A DNA stretch of 11,077 nucleotides from Planctomycetota bacterium (GTDB lineage Bacteria; Planctomycetota; B15-G4; JADJEK01). Of the stretch, positions 1 to 7,191 are shown in pieces; the first letter of the stretch is position 1, and every line of letters starts with the position of its first letter. Both the position numbers and the translations under genes were made by a program. The DNA is taken from assembly GCA_016795255.1 (NCBI GenBank), contig JAEUIB010000452.1:1-11077 (forward strand). The letters are read 5' to 3'. Below the pieces are notes generated by a model. That model did not search any database. It saw only the letters and a program-made list of their open reading frames with translations, and had not been told where the DNA came from.

Positions 1-1194
1 GACGGACTGACGCTCAAGGCGTCCGGCAACGTGATCATCGACGCTCGCCTCGCGAACGGCGATGGCGCTGGCCCGGGCCTGATCGTCAGCGGGGACGACG
101 TCGTCGTGCGCGGCTTCACGATCCGTCACGTGATGGGATCGAGCTCGGCGGAAGGGTACGGCGTCGACGTCAAAGGCCTCCGCGTGCGTCTCGAGAAGCT
201 GCGCATCGTCAACGCGAGCGCGGGCGGCGTCATCGTCGAGCAGACCGACGCCGTCATCAAGAACTGCCGCTTCGAAGCCTGCTGGATCGGCGTCTACGCG
301 ACGGAAGCAACGCGATTGCTCGTGGAGAACTGCGTCGTCGAGCGCGCCTCCATCCATGGGATCCTCGTCAAAGGGGACGACCTCGTCATCCGCAAGAACA
401 AGATCACGTCGTGCGCCACCGGCATCTTGGTGCTCGGTAGCGCGCGGCAGCGAATCGAGTTCAACACGATCACACGCTGTGAATTCGATGCGATCGCGCT
501 CCTCACCCTCTCCGAAGGGGTCGTGCGCGGGAACAAGATCACGAGTGTGTCCTCGGGCGGTGGCATACGCGCCGTCGGCGACGACCCGGAGATCACGTCG
601 AACACGATCGTCGAGACGGGAGGGGACGGCATCAACGTCACCGGATCCAACTCCGTCGTCGCGAAGAACAAAGTCGTCGGCGTCGCCGGGTTCAACGGCG
701 GGATCGAAGTCATCGGAGCGAACGGGACGATCGAGTCGAACGCGCTGCACGACGTCGGCGGCGACGGGATCCTCTCGTCCTCGTCGAACATGACCGTGAA
801 GAAGAACGTCGTCCTGCGCTGCGGCCGGTTCCCCGGCAACCCGTCGACCGCGTTCCATCTCATGGGCACGTCCATCGACGTCCTCGGCAATACCGCCAAG
901 GACGGGCGCGGCGACGGATTCAACCTGTCCCTGCAGGATTCGGAAGTGATCGGCAACACCGCGATCGGCAACGTGACCGACGGCTTCGACCTGGCGGTGA
1001 CCGGTTTGGTCTCGAACAACGTCGCGCTGAAGAACTTGGGTGAGGGCTTCGACCTCGACAACGCGGGCATGACGTTCACGAACAACGTCGCGAAGAACAA
1101 CCGCATCGACGTCGCGGCCACCACCGCACCCCTGTCGTTCGAGGCCAACTCCTTCGGCACCGGCGGCGTGAACACCCTCCCTGAAATCGACTGA
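1..1194 (+). CDS. Right-handed parallel beta-helix repeat protein (5' end outside window)
   Basis: The frame is open from base 1 to the TGA at 1192-1194, giving 397 visible residues. The first visible residues (DGLTLKASGNVIIDARLANG) match residues 64-83 of the downstream paralog, so about 63 residues, including a signal peptide, lie upstream of the window; the GTG at 31 is internal and not the start. The protein is a run of roughly 22-residue turns rich in G, N, V and I, such as V-x-x-N-x-I and K-N-x-V ladders, typical of PbH1/NosD-type right-handed beta-helices of the pectate-lyase-like fold. It ends in an N-N-R-I-D-V block followed by a PEID C-terminus shared with the next gene. Some members of this fold are polysaccharide lyases or surface/periplasmic proteins; I see no catalytic signature that would assign an enzyme activity. 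Family-level call is firm, function unknown. Confidence 0.88.
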   Translation, partial: DGLTLKASGNVIIDARLANGDGAGPGLIVSGDDVVVRGFTIRHVMGSSSAEGYGVDVKGLRVRLEKLRIVNASAGGVIVEQTDAVIKNCRFEACWIGVYATEATRLLVENCVVERASIHGILVKGDDLVIRKNKITSCATGILVLGSARQRIEFNTITRCEFDAIALLTLSEGVVRGNKITSVSSGGGIRAVGDDPEITSNTIVETGGDGINVTGSNSVVAKNKVVGVAGFNGGIEVIGANGTIESNALHDVGGDGILSSSSNMTVKKNVVLRCGRFPGNPSTAFHLMGTSIDVLGNTAKDGRGDGFNLSLQDSEVIGNTAIGNVTDGFDLAVTGLVSNNVALKNLGEGFDLDNAGMTFTNNVAKNNRIDVAATTAPLSFEANSFGTGGVNTLPEID

Positions 1195-1272
1195 CTTCCA
1201 TTCTTGCCGGAATCCCCGTGACGCCCGCCCCCGCGCGCGGGTGATCATGGCGACCCGCAACCGGAGAGACCC

Positions 1273-2658
1273 ATGATCACCCGCCTGGCCGTCCTACTCG
1301 CCCTCACTGCCACGACCACCGCCCAAGCCGCCAACGTCGTCGTCCAGAAGAACGGGCAGTTCCCGACGATCCAGGCCGGCATCAACGCCGCCGGCGCCGG
1401 TGGCACCGTGACCGTCAAGGCCGGCGTCTACGAAGAGACGCCGGTCGTCACGAGCAATCTCGACGGACTGACGCTGAAGGCGTCCGGCAACGTGATCATC
1501 GACGCGCGCCTCGCGAACGGGGACGCCGACGGCCCCGGCATCCAGATCAACGCCGACGACGTCACCGTCCGTGGCTTCACGATTCGACACGGCATGAACG
1601 ACGGTCCGGGGAAGCCCGGCGCCGGTGTTCGCATCACCGCCCCCGGCGCGCGGATCGAGAAGCTGAAGATCTCCAACTGCACCGACGCCGCCGTGCTCGT
1701 CGAGAGCTCGGGCGCGACGATCCGCAACTGCACGATGATCGGTGTCCCGTACGGCGTCTACGCGTCGTCCGCGAACGACACGACGGTCGAGAACTGTGTC
1801 GCGACCTTGTGCTCGTCGTACGGGTTCTTCGTGAACGGCACGAATCCGATCGTGCGCAAGAACATGACGAAGGGCACGAACAACTACGGCATGTACGTCG
1901 CCGGCCCGAACGCCCTCGTCGAGAAGAACACGATCGTCAATGCCGGCTCGAACGGGCTCTACATCAGCGCGCTGAACGCGGTCATCCGCGGGAACAAGGT
2001 GTCGACGGTCCTCGACGGAGCCGGGCTCTACTCGACCGGCGATGGAGCGATCATCGAGAACAACGTGATCTCGGACACGCGCTACGAAGGCATCAACGTC
2101 TCGGGCGGTCAGTTGACCCTTCGCAAGAACCGCGTGAAGACGACGAGCGGTTCGGACGAAGGCATCTACGTCTCCGGCGGGACCTCGATCGTCCTCGAGT
2201 CGAACGTCGTCGACGGCGCCGGTTACGCCGGTGTGTACGTGTCGGGCAACTCGATCACCGCGCGGAAGAACGTCGCCTTGCGATCGGGACGGTACGCGGG
2301 ATCGTCGGCGGGATTCGTGTTCAACGGCAGCGGCGGGCTCATCGAGAAGAACGTCGCGAAGGACTGCCAAGGCGACGGCATGCTGCTCTACATCGGCGAC
2401 GCCGACATCCGGGACAACGTCGCCACGGGCAACACGACCGACGGCTTCGACGTGAACGGCTCGAACTGCGAGGTCACGAACAACGTCGCGCTGAAGAACG
2501 CCGGCGAAGGCTTCGACTTGTCCGGTTCGAACATGGTGTTCAAGAACAACACCGCGAAGAACAACCGCATCGACGTCGCCGCCTCGGTGATGCCGACGAC
2601 GTTCCAGGCCAACGACTTCGGTTCGGGCGGCTCGAGCACGAACCCCGAGATCGACTGA
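1273..2658 (+). CDS. Secreted right-handed parallel beta-helix repeat protein
   Basis: A complete 461-residue protein. The ATG at 1273 is preceded by GGAGAG at 1263-1268. Residues 1-19 form a Sec signal peptide (MITRLAVLLALTATTTAQA, probable cleavage after an A-x-A). Residues about 28-60 contain the F-P-T-I-Q-A-G-I-N-A-A first-turn cap and the V-x-V-K-A-G-V-Y segment that commonly opens NosD/DUF1565-like and pectate-lyase-fold proteins. From about residue 70 to 440 there are successive beta-helix turns of about 22 residues with N-x-V, G-x-x-V and K-N ladders; the C-terminus is PEID. It is a tandem paralog of the gene ending at 1194, 78 nt upstream, with which it may be co-transcribed; I find no strong hairpin and no TGTCGG-N15-TCGCCT element in that gap. 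Export to periplasm or surface is inferred. The substrate or role cannot be read from the sequence. Confidence 0.93.
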   Translation: MITRLAVLLALTATTTAQAANVVVQKNGQFPTIQAGINAAGAGGTVTVKAGVYEETPVVTSNLDGLTLKASGNVIIDARLANGDADGPGIQINADDVTVRGFTIRHGMNDGPGKPGAGVRITAPGARIEKLKISNCTDAAVLVESSGATIRNCTMIGVPYGVYASSANDTTVENCVATLCSSYGFFVNGTNPIVRKNMTKGTNNYGMYVAGPNALVEKNTIVNAGSNGLYISALNAVIRGNKVSTVLDGAGLYSTGDGAIIENNVISDTRYEGINVSGGQLTLRKNRVKTTSGSDEGIYVSGGTSIVLESNVVDGAGYAGVYVSGNSITARKNVALRSGRYAGSSAGFVFNGSGGLIEKNVAKDCQGDGMLLYIGDADIRDNVATGNTTDGFDVNGSNCEVTNNVALKNAGEGFDLSGSNMVFKNNTAKNNRIDVAASVMPTTFQANDFGSGGSSTNPEID

Positions 2659-2744
2659 ACGGGGATCGCCCGCCCCGGACGTACGCGGCGGTCCATCTCC
2701 GCGGGAAGCATGCCCGAGCCTCCGCCAGCGCGAGAGCCAGGATC

Positions 2745-2787
2745 GACGAGGCCCCGCGGAGCACGACGCGCTCCGCGGGGCCTCGTC
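2745..2787 (+). terminator. Perfect 18-bp GC-rich hairpin after the beta-helix gene
   Basis: Arms 2745-2762 and 2770-2787 are perfectly complementary over 18 bp with a 7-nt loop. It lies 86 nt downstream of the stop at 2658 and about 140 nt upstream of the next gene's promoter-like element. There is no U-tract, as is common in GC-rich genomes. Most likely a transcription terminator or 3'-end stabilising structure for the beta-helix gene. Confidence 0.6.
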
Positions 2788-2928
2788 GTCGATGGCGAGG
2801 ATTCCTGGATTCGGCTGTCGTCCGCGGGGACCGACGGCGCCTCCTCGAGCGATGCGCCGGGCGACGGAACCTTCTGCGCCCGCATCGCGCCTTCGACGGC
2901 TCCGCGTCGAGCGGAGGCGCAGAACGCA

Positions 2929-2955
2929 TGTCGACCTTCGAGGCGATCCTCGCCT
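2929..2955 (+). promoter_or_regulatory. Array element TGTCGA-N15-TCGCCT upstream of the 3036 gene
   Basis: Block 1 is TGTCGA (one mismatch to TGTCGG) at 2929-2934 and block 2 is TCGCCT at 2950-2955. The internal spacing is the same as in the other seven copies. It is 80 nt from the ATG at 3036, the most distant of the set. This is probably the promoter or regulator site of the gene, and the least certain copy. Confidence 0.5.
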
Positions 2956-3035
2956 TCGGGAGGAACGAGGACTCGTCGACGTCCGAGGCGAACGTTCGCC
3001 GGAGTCGCGACTCCTCGAACCCCCGGGAGGTCGTC

Positions 3036-3923
3036 ATGTCGTCGCAACGCGTCGCGCTCGTCGGTGTTCTGTTCGCGATGGTCGGTTCGTCCGCCGAGTG
3101 CGGAGCCACGGTTTCGCTGAAGGGGACCAAGCTCGTCGTGAAGTGCGACGACACGCCGACGGTGATCCTCGTCGACGGCATGGATCGACTCGGAGAGGTC
3201 ACGGTCTTCGTCGATTCGGACCCCGTCGGCCAGTTCAACGGCATCCGCGACATCGACGTGAAGGGTGGGGACGGTGGGGACTCGCTGTTCGTCGGCGGCA
3301 TCCGCATCGGCGGAACGCTGAAGGCCAAGCTCGCCAACGGTGACGACTTCATCGCGATCGGCACCGCGCGGTCGGTCGCGATCGACCAGCAGTCCGTGTT
3401 CATCGGGCAGAATGTCGACCTGTCGCTCGGCGGTCAGGCCGGCGACGTCGTGCGCGTCGACGTCGACTCCGGCGATTTCGGGATCACGATCGGCCGCGAC
3501 TTCGTCGCGCGAGACGTCGCCGACTTCGACTTCGACGGTGAGGGCGAGACGAACGCGTTCGACGTCGAGGACATCACGATCGGCGGTCAACTGAAGCTCC
3601 GCGGAAAGCTCGCCGCCGATCTCACCGGTGACCTGCTGAGCTTCCGGATGACCAACGTCAACGTCGCCGGAGCGACGACGATCGAGCTCGGTGCCGGCGA
3701 CGACAAAGTTCGACTCGCGGACTGTTCGTTCGGCGGGAAGCTCACCGCGAAGCTCGGCGCCGGCGACGACACGTTCGAAGCCGGACTGTCTTCGAACACC
3801 GCCTGCGTGTTCTTCGGCGCCGCGAGCATCCGCGGCGGGTCGGGCGACGCGGACTCGATCACGATGAACTCGAACGAGTTCGTCCAGCCCGTGACGGTCA
3901 CGCAGTTCGAAGCCGGGCCGTGA
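3036..3923 (+). CDS. Secreted IGG/GxGDD repeat protein, array member 1
   Basis: A 295-residue protein of a family I cannot name. The ATG at 3036 is chosen over the long upstream in-frame extension because GGGAGG sits 5 nt before it and a signal peptide starts exactly there (residues 1-24, ending S-A-E-C-G-A). The mature part opens with V-S-L-K-G-T-K-L, has the family signature FNGIRDIDV at 67-75, then turns with IGG at 91-93 and 182-184, a G-G-Q-A-G-D block at 132-137, and RTX-like G-A-G-D-D loops at 219-223 and 241-245. The spacing of about 20-25 residues between hydrophobic G-G turns suggests a beta-solenoid; the Asp-rich loops suggest, but do not prove, calcium binding. It ends QFEAGP, like the QFEGAP end of the convergent paralog at 4008-4865. 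It has its own promoter-like element and shares a bidirectional hairpin with that paralog. Confidence 0.88.
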   Translation: MSSQRVALVGVLFAMVGSSAECGATVSLKGTKLVVKCDDTPTVILVDGMDRLGEVTVFVDSDPVGQFNGIRDIDVKGGDGGDSLFVGGIRIGGTLKAKLANGDDFIAIGTARSVAIDQQSVFIGQNVDLSLGGQAGDVVRVDVDSGDFGITIGRDFVARDVADFDFDGEGETNAFDVEDITIGGQLKLRGKLAADLTGDLLSFRMTNVNVAGATTIELGAGDDKVRLADCSFGGKLTAKLGAGDDTFEAGLSSNTACVFFGAASIRGGSGDADSITMNSNEFVQPVTVTQFEAGP

Positions 3924-3947
3924 CGCGTCGCGTCGATGCGTGAACAC

Positions 3948-4000
3948 GCCGAGGCCGTGGAGGAACCCCTCGCTTCGAGGGATTCCTCCACGGCCTCGGC
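3948..4000. terminator. Bidirectional 25-bp hairpin between convergent genes
   Basis: Arms 3948-3972 and 3976-4000 pair over 25 positions with a single C-A mismatch and a 3-nt loop (CTT). It sits 24 nt after the stop at 3923 and 7 nt from the stop of the opposing gene at 4008, so it can serve both strands. No U-tract is seen on either side. A shared rho-independent-like terminator is the simplest reading. Confidence 0.75.
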
Positions 4001-4007
4001 GGCTTCG

Positions 4008-4865
4008 TCACGGCGCACCTTCGAACTGCTTGAAGGTGATGGGTTGCGCGAAGATCCCGTCGAGCGTCGTCGCGGTGTCGTCGCCGGGGCCGCCGTCGAC
4101 GACGACGGCCGACTCGAAGCGGCACTGACTCGCCGCGCTCTGGAACTCGACCGCGTCGGCGGCGCCGCCGAGCGCGATGGTGACTTTGCCGACGAACGTC
4201 GACCGCAGCAGCGTGACCGAGTCGAACTGCGAGCCCATGAGGATCCGAGTCGCTCCGCAGACGTTCGTGCTGTCGATCGTGATCGAGTGTTCGACGCCCT
4301 TCGCGGCAAGGATCACGAGGTTGCCGCCGATCCGCAGATCCGCGGTGTCCATCGTGTGCGCACCGCTGCCGGTCGCGGCGCTGACGAGTTCCGCGCGGCG
4401 GATCGTGACGTTGCCGCCGATCGAGATCCCGGCGTTGGTCACAGCTTCGAAGTCCATTCGATCCCCGGACTGACCACCGAGGTCGAGATCGACGTTGCGG
4501 CCGATGAACAGCTCGCGCTTCGTCGAGGAGCTGACGTCGGACAAGTGGATCGAGTCCCCGCCCGATCCGGTCTTCACCTTCAGCGACCCGCCGATGTGGA
4601 TCCCGCGGACGTCCACCGAGTCGTCACCGCCTCCGGTCGCGATGACGATGTCGCGCACGCCGATGAAGGTCTCGAGCGGGGCGCCGTTGATCTCGACGAC
4701 GACCTCCCCCGCCGATCCGTCGCTGGTCAGCGAAATGAGGTTCGGCCCGTCGTCGCCGATCACCGACAGCTTCGCGCCGGACTTCTTCGTGACCGCGCTC
4801 GCGTGGGCCGAGGCGGTGAGGGCGATGGCGACGATCGACGTCACGACGATTCGAGTGAGGAGCAT
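4008..4865 (-). CDS. Secreted IGG/GxGDD repeat protein, array member 2 (only minus-strand copy)
   Basis: A 285-residue member of the array family, read from the ATG at 4865 down to the TGA at 4010-4008. An AGGA lies 7 nt upstream of the start (TCCT on the plus strand at 4873-4876), and the signal peptide (residues 1-24, ending A-H-A-S-A) begins at this Met, so the much longer upstream open frame is not real. The signature is FIGVRDIVI at 67-75 followed by GGGDD; IGG turns lie at 91-93, 149-151 and 179-181, and a G-G-Q-S-G-D block at 130-135. A late D-G-G-P-G-D-D loop (257-263) precedes the QFEGAP end. It is convergent with the 3036-3923 gene and divergent from the 5116 gene. Its own copy of the promoter-like element is correctly inverted with it. 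Function unknown; probably exported, structural or binding. Confidence 0.88.
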   Translation of the reverse strand: MLLTRIVVTSIVAIALTASAHASAVTKKSGAKLSVIGDDGPNLISLTSDGSAGEVVVEINGAPLETFIGVRDIVIATGGGDDSVDVRGIHIGGSLKVKTGSGGDSIHLSDVSSSTKRELFIGRNVDLDLGGQSGDRMDFEAVTNAGISIGGNVTIRRAELVSAATGSGAHTMDTADLRIGGNLVILAAKGVEHSITIDSTNVCGATRILMGSQFDSVTLLRSTFVGKVTIALGGAADAVEFQSAASQCRFESAVVVDGGPGDDTATTLDGIFAQPITFKQFEGAP

Positions 4866-4905
4866 GGTTCGTTCCTTGTCCCAGGGGTTGCTCGGCCGCA
4901 CCTCC

Positions 4906-4932
4906 AGGCGACCGAGTTCGGCGCCGCCGACA
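4906..4932 (-). promoter_or_regulatory. Array element TGTCGG-N15-TCGCCT upstream of the minus-strand gene
   Basis: On the minus strand TGTCGG is at 4932-4927 and TCGCCT at 4911-4906, with 40 nt to the ATG at 4865. Just upstream is a short T-rich stretch resembling that before the 10886 copy (TTCGATT in both). Being inverted together with the gene shows that the element is directional. Confidence 0.72.
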
Positions 4933-5037
4933 GGAGTAATCGAACGACCTCGGCCCGAAGCGTTCGATCGTCCCACCCGTTCGGCTTTCGTCCCGCCGCA
5001 CCGTCGCGACCGATCGGCGGGGACCCTCGATTTCGCA

Positions 5038-5064
5038 TGTCGGACGACGGCGCATCCGTCGCTT
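5038..5064 (+). promoter_or_regulatory. Array element TGTCGG-N15-TCGCTT upstream of the 5116 gene
   Basis: TGTCGG at 5038-5043 and TCGCTT (one mismatch) at 5059-5064, 51 nt before the ATG at 5116. With the inverted copy at 4906-4932 it makes the 250-bp gap 4866-5115 a divergent control region. Confidence 0.68.
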
Positions 5065-5115
5065 CTCGACGCGGCAAGCCTCGAACCACCCCTTGGAACA
5101 CGATCGGAGTCCGTC

Positions 5116-5979
5116 ATGAAGCTCGCTGCGTTCGCCGTCGCACTCTCCTTCGCGGCCGTCGCCGATGCCGCGGTCAGCGTGACCCAGAAGGGCGCGCGGT
5201 TGAAGATCCAAGGCGACGCGCAGGACGACGTCGTCACCGTGGACGGCACGAACCTGCTCGGGCGCGTCGTGGTCCGCGTGAACGGCGCGAATCCGCAGCC
5301 GTTCCTCGGAGTCCGCGATGTCCTGATCGCGCTCGGAGCCGGGAACGACGAGCTCGAGATCTCGGCGCTCCAGGTCGGCGGCGACGTCGTCGCGAACCTC
5401 GGGGCGGGCGAGGATTCGGCGATCGTCGACGATTCCGGCGACGTCGACGGCCCACTGATCGTCGGTCGCGACCTCACGCTCACGCTGGGTGGCCAGCCCG
5501 GCGACGTCTGTGCGATGACGGCGTCCGGGGACGGGCCGCTGCTGATCGGGCGGCGCCTGTCCATCCGCGGAGCCGCGGCGCTGCAGGTCGCCGGCTTGGG
5601 CGGCTCCGCCGCGTTCGATCCGCACGACGTCGTCGTGGGAGCCGATCTACGCATCCAGTCGACCGAGAAGTCGCTGAGCGCCGCCGGCGTGGTCCAGGTC
5701 GTGCTCGCCGACGTCGACGTCGGCGGCAAGACGCGCATCACGCTGGGCGCGAACCCGAACATCGTCCATTTCGCGCACTGTCGATTGGCCCGAGGTCTCG
5801 ACGCGCAACTCGGCAGCGGCGACGACGTCCTCGACTTCGGCAACGTCGACACCGCGATCGATGCGACGTTCAAGGCCGACGGCGGCGCCGGCAACGACGT
5901 GATCCAGGACGTCGATCAGCTCGTGCTCGTCGCGTTCCCGTCGCTCGAGGACTTCGAGGAGATCTCGGTGTTCCCGTGA
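5116..5979 (+). CDS. Secreted IGG/GxGDD repeat protein, array member 3 (subtype A)
   Basis: A 287-residue member. The ATG at 5116 follows GGAG (5106-5109) by 6 nt and starts a clear signal peptide (residues 1-18, ending A-V-A-D-A); the open frame continues upstream but without ribosome binding site or homology. The mature start is S-V-T-Q-K-G-A-R-L-K-I. The signature FLGVRDVLI is at 63-71, preceded by N-P-Q-P, a run shared with the 9276 gene and used here to define subtype A. GxG[DN]D loops lie at 74-78 and 233-237, and residues 256-264 (GGAGNDVIQ) match the RTX nonapeptide consensus GGxGxDxUx exactly. The C-terminal tail E-D-F-E-E-I-S-V-F-P is longer than in its relatives. It lies downstream of the divergent control region 4866-5115. 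Likely an exported beta-solenoid, possibly Ca-binding. Confidence 0.88.
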   Translation: MKLAAFAVALSFAAVADAAVSVTQKGARLKIQGDAQDDVVTVDGTNLLGRVVVRVNGANPQPFLGVRDVLIALGAGNDELEISALQVGGDVVANLGAGEDSAIVDDSGDVDGPLIVGRDLTLTLGGQPGDVCAMTASGDGPLLIGRRLSIRGAAALQVAGLGGSAAFDPHDVVVGADLRIQSTEKSLSAAGVVQVVLADVDVGGKTRITLGANPNIVHFAHCRLARGLDAQLGSGDDVLDFGNVDTAIDATFKADGGAGNDVIQDVDQLVLVAFPSLEDFEEISVFP

Positions 5980-5993
5980 TCCACGGGCACCTG

Positions 5994-6035
5994 CGAAGAG
6001 CTCGCTTCTAAGAGCTCGTTCCGAAGAGCTCGTTT
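5994..6035 (+). repeat. Three tandem 14-nt repeats between array genes
   Basis: Three contiguous imperfect copies: 5994-6007 CGAAGAGCTCGCTT, 6008-6021 CTAAGAGCTCGTTC and 6022-6035 CGAAGAGCTCGTTT. Each contains the palindrome GAGCTC. The block lies between the stop at 5979 and the TGTCGG block at 6040, and is bracketed by CACGGG (5982-5987) and its complement CCCGTG (6036-6041). It may be a regulator-binding array, replication slippage, or part of the 3' end of the preceding gene, for which no other strong hairpin is visible. Confidence 0.65.
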
Positions 6036-6039
6036 CCCG

Positions 6040-6066
6040 TGTCGGACGCGCCTCGTTCGGTCGCCT
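6040..6066 (+). promoter_or_regulatory. Array element TGTCGG-N15-TCGCCT upstream of the 6111 gene
   Basis: TGTCGG at 6040-6045 and TCGCCT at 6061-6066, 44 nt before the ATG. The flank T-T-T-C-C-C-G just upstream closely resembles that of the 8127 copy, which precedes the sister gene. Confidence 0.75.
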
Positions 6067-6110
6067 CCACCGACGCACCCACCACCTCACCGCAGAACTC
6101 GGAGTCGACG

Positions 6111-6977
6111 ATGAACCGCTTCACCTCGAGCCTGATCCGCACCCTGGCGATCGCGACGATCGCGACGTGCGCAGCCCACGCCGACGTCACGACGACGCTG
6201 TCGAAAGGCAAGCTGAAGATCACCGCGGACGCGTCGGGCAGCGTCATCCACCTGTTCGGGGCCGGCTTCGGCGCGCTCACGATGACGGTCGATGGCGTGC
6301 CCGCCGGTGAGTTCAGCGGTGTCCGCGACATCGACGTCAAATGCGGGTCGGGCAACGACAGGCTCGACGCCTTCGCGATCCAGATCGGCGGCAACCTGCG
6401 CGCGAAGATGGGCGACGGCAACGACATCGTGCTCCTCGCGGCGGTCGACAGTCCGACGGGGAAGCCGTTGGTCGTCTGCGGCAAGGTCGACGTCGATCTG
6501 GGCGGCGACACGGGCGACTCGATCGGGATCGCGCCCATCACAACCAGCGCCGTGTACCTGATGAGCGACGTCACGATCCGCGGCGCGACGTTCATCGGCA
6601 TCGACGGCGGCGGCACCGCACCGACCCTGGAGCCCGCGGACATCGTCATCGGCGGCAAACTCCGCACCGTGCGCACCGGCGGCGACCCCGGCCAGATCGA
6701 GTCCACCAAGCTCGATGACGTCCTGGTCGGTGGCGAGACAAAGCTCGACTTCGGCAATGCGAAGGACGAATTGCTCGTCACCCATTCACAGTTCGCGCGC
6801 AAGGTCACGATGCGTCTGCGCGGCGGCGACGACACCGTCGACTTCCAGAACAACGAGACGAAGTTCGATGGCCCGGCCGCCTTCATCGGCGGCTCGGGTT
6901 TCGACTCGCTGGTCAGCACCGCCGGCTGCGAGTTCGCTGCCGCGTTCGCGTTCCCGCAGATGGAGTTCGTGCCCTGA
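6111..6977 (+). CDS. Secreted IGG/GxGDD repeat protein, array member 4 (subtype B)
   Basis: A 288-residue member. The ATG at 6111 has GGAG at 6101-6104 six nt upstream and starts the signal peptide MNRFTSSLIRTLAIATIATC..AAHA (residues 1-24); the GTG at 6039 is rejected as it lies inside the promoter-like element. The signature FSGVRDIDV is at 68-76, followed by G-S-G-N-D-R (79-84), IGG at 92-94, G-D-G-N-D (101-105), a G-G-D-T-G-D block (131-136) and GGDD at 238-241. The last 18 residues (AGCEFAAAFAFPQMEFVP) are identical to those of the 8207 gene, and the two also share the sequence around the start codon (33 nt, one mismatch), so they are recent duplicates or are homogenised by gene conversion. 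Exported protein of unknown role. Confidence 0.9.
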   Translation: MNRFTSSLIRTLAIATIATCAAHADVTTTLSKGKLKITADASGSVIHLFGAGFGALTMTVDGVPAGEFSGVRDIDVKCGSGNDRLDAFAIQIGGNLRAKMGDGNDIVLLAAVDSPTGKPLVVCGKVDVDLGGDTGDSIGIAPITTSAVYLMSDVTIRGATFIGIDGGGTAPTLEPADIVIGGKLRTVRTGGDPGQIESTKLDDVLVGGETKLDFGNAKDELLVTHSQFARKVTMRLRGGDDTVDFQNNETKFDGPAAFIGGSGFDSLVSTAGCEFAAAFAFPQMEFVP

Positions 6978-7030
6978 TCGGCAGGTCGACGTAGCACGCG
7001 ACCGCGCTGCGCGATGCGGTGGCGACGCTC

Positions 7031-7072
7031 CGACGTGACCGGCGCCGCGGGCTCCGCGACGCCGGTCCGTCG
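7031..7072 (+). terminator. Long GC-rich hairpin after the 6111-6977 gene
   Basis: Stem CGACG/CGTCG (7031-7035 with 7068-7072), one bulged T, GACCGGCG/CGCCGGTC (7037-7044 with 7060-7067), one C-A mismatch, then CGCGG/CCGCG closing on a GCT loop at 7051-7053. Located 54 nt after the stop and 43 nt before the next promoter-like element. No U-tract. Probable terminator. Confidence 0.62.
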
Positions 7073-7114
7073 CATTTCGGGTGGCCGGCCGGCGCACTTT
7101 TTCTCGCGAAGCCC

Positions 7115-7141
7115 TGTCGGGGATGCCCCGCGCCATCGCCT
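7115..7141 (+). promoter_or_regulatory. Array element TGTCGG-N15-TCGCCT upstream of the 7192 gene
   Basis: TGTCGG at 7115-7120 and TCGCCT at 7136-7141, 50 nt before the ATG at 7192. It is preceded by T-rich TTTTTCTCG (7099-7107); a similar TTCTCG precedes the 9206 copy. Confidence 0.75.
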
Positions 7142-7191
7142 CTTCGGGCGAACCCAACCGTCCCCTCGACGCGAACCCCTGGAGACTTCCC

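Larger units (their letters stand above)
2659..3035. other. 377-bp intergenic region between the two gene families
   Basis: No convincing gene is present; open frames here are GC-rich shadows. It holds the 2745-2787 hairpin, an imperfect hairpin at 2887-2920 (outer GCGCCT/AGGCGC and inner TCGAC/GTCGA), the promoter-like element at 2929-2955, and the ribosome binding site GGGAGG at 3025-3030. Confidence 0.7.

Noticed and set aside
31..33. GTG at 31 as start of the first gene
   Set aside because: The frame is open to base 1 and the residues encoded there match the interior of the next paralog, so the true start is outside the window.
1230..1241. CCCGCGCGCGGG palindrome between the two beta-helix genes as terminator
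   Set aside because: A 12-nt self-complementary run with no loop to spare and no T-run; it is easily explained by GC-rich composition.
1809..3035. Long open frame leading in frame into the 3036 gene, giving a 704-residue protein
   Set aside because: It overlaps the beta-helix gene in another frame, is Arg/His/Asp-rich as GC shadows are, and the signal peptide and ribosome binding site place the start at 3036.
3936..6011. 691-residue open frame on the plus strand
   Set aside because: It is antisense to the 4008-4865 gene and out of frame with the 5116 gene; its composition (very Arg-rich, no fold pattern) marks it as a shadow.
5994..6035. CRISPR-like array
   Set aside because: The 14-nt units are contiguous, imperfect, without spacers, and no cas genes are near.
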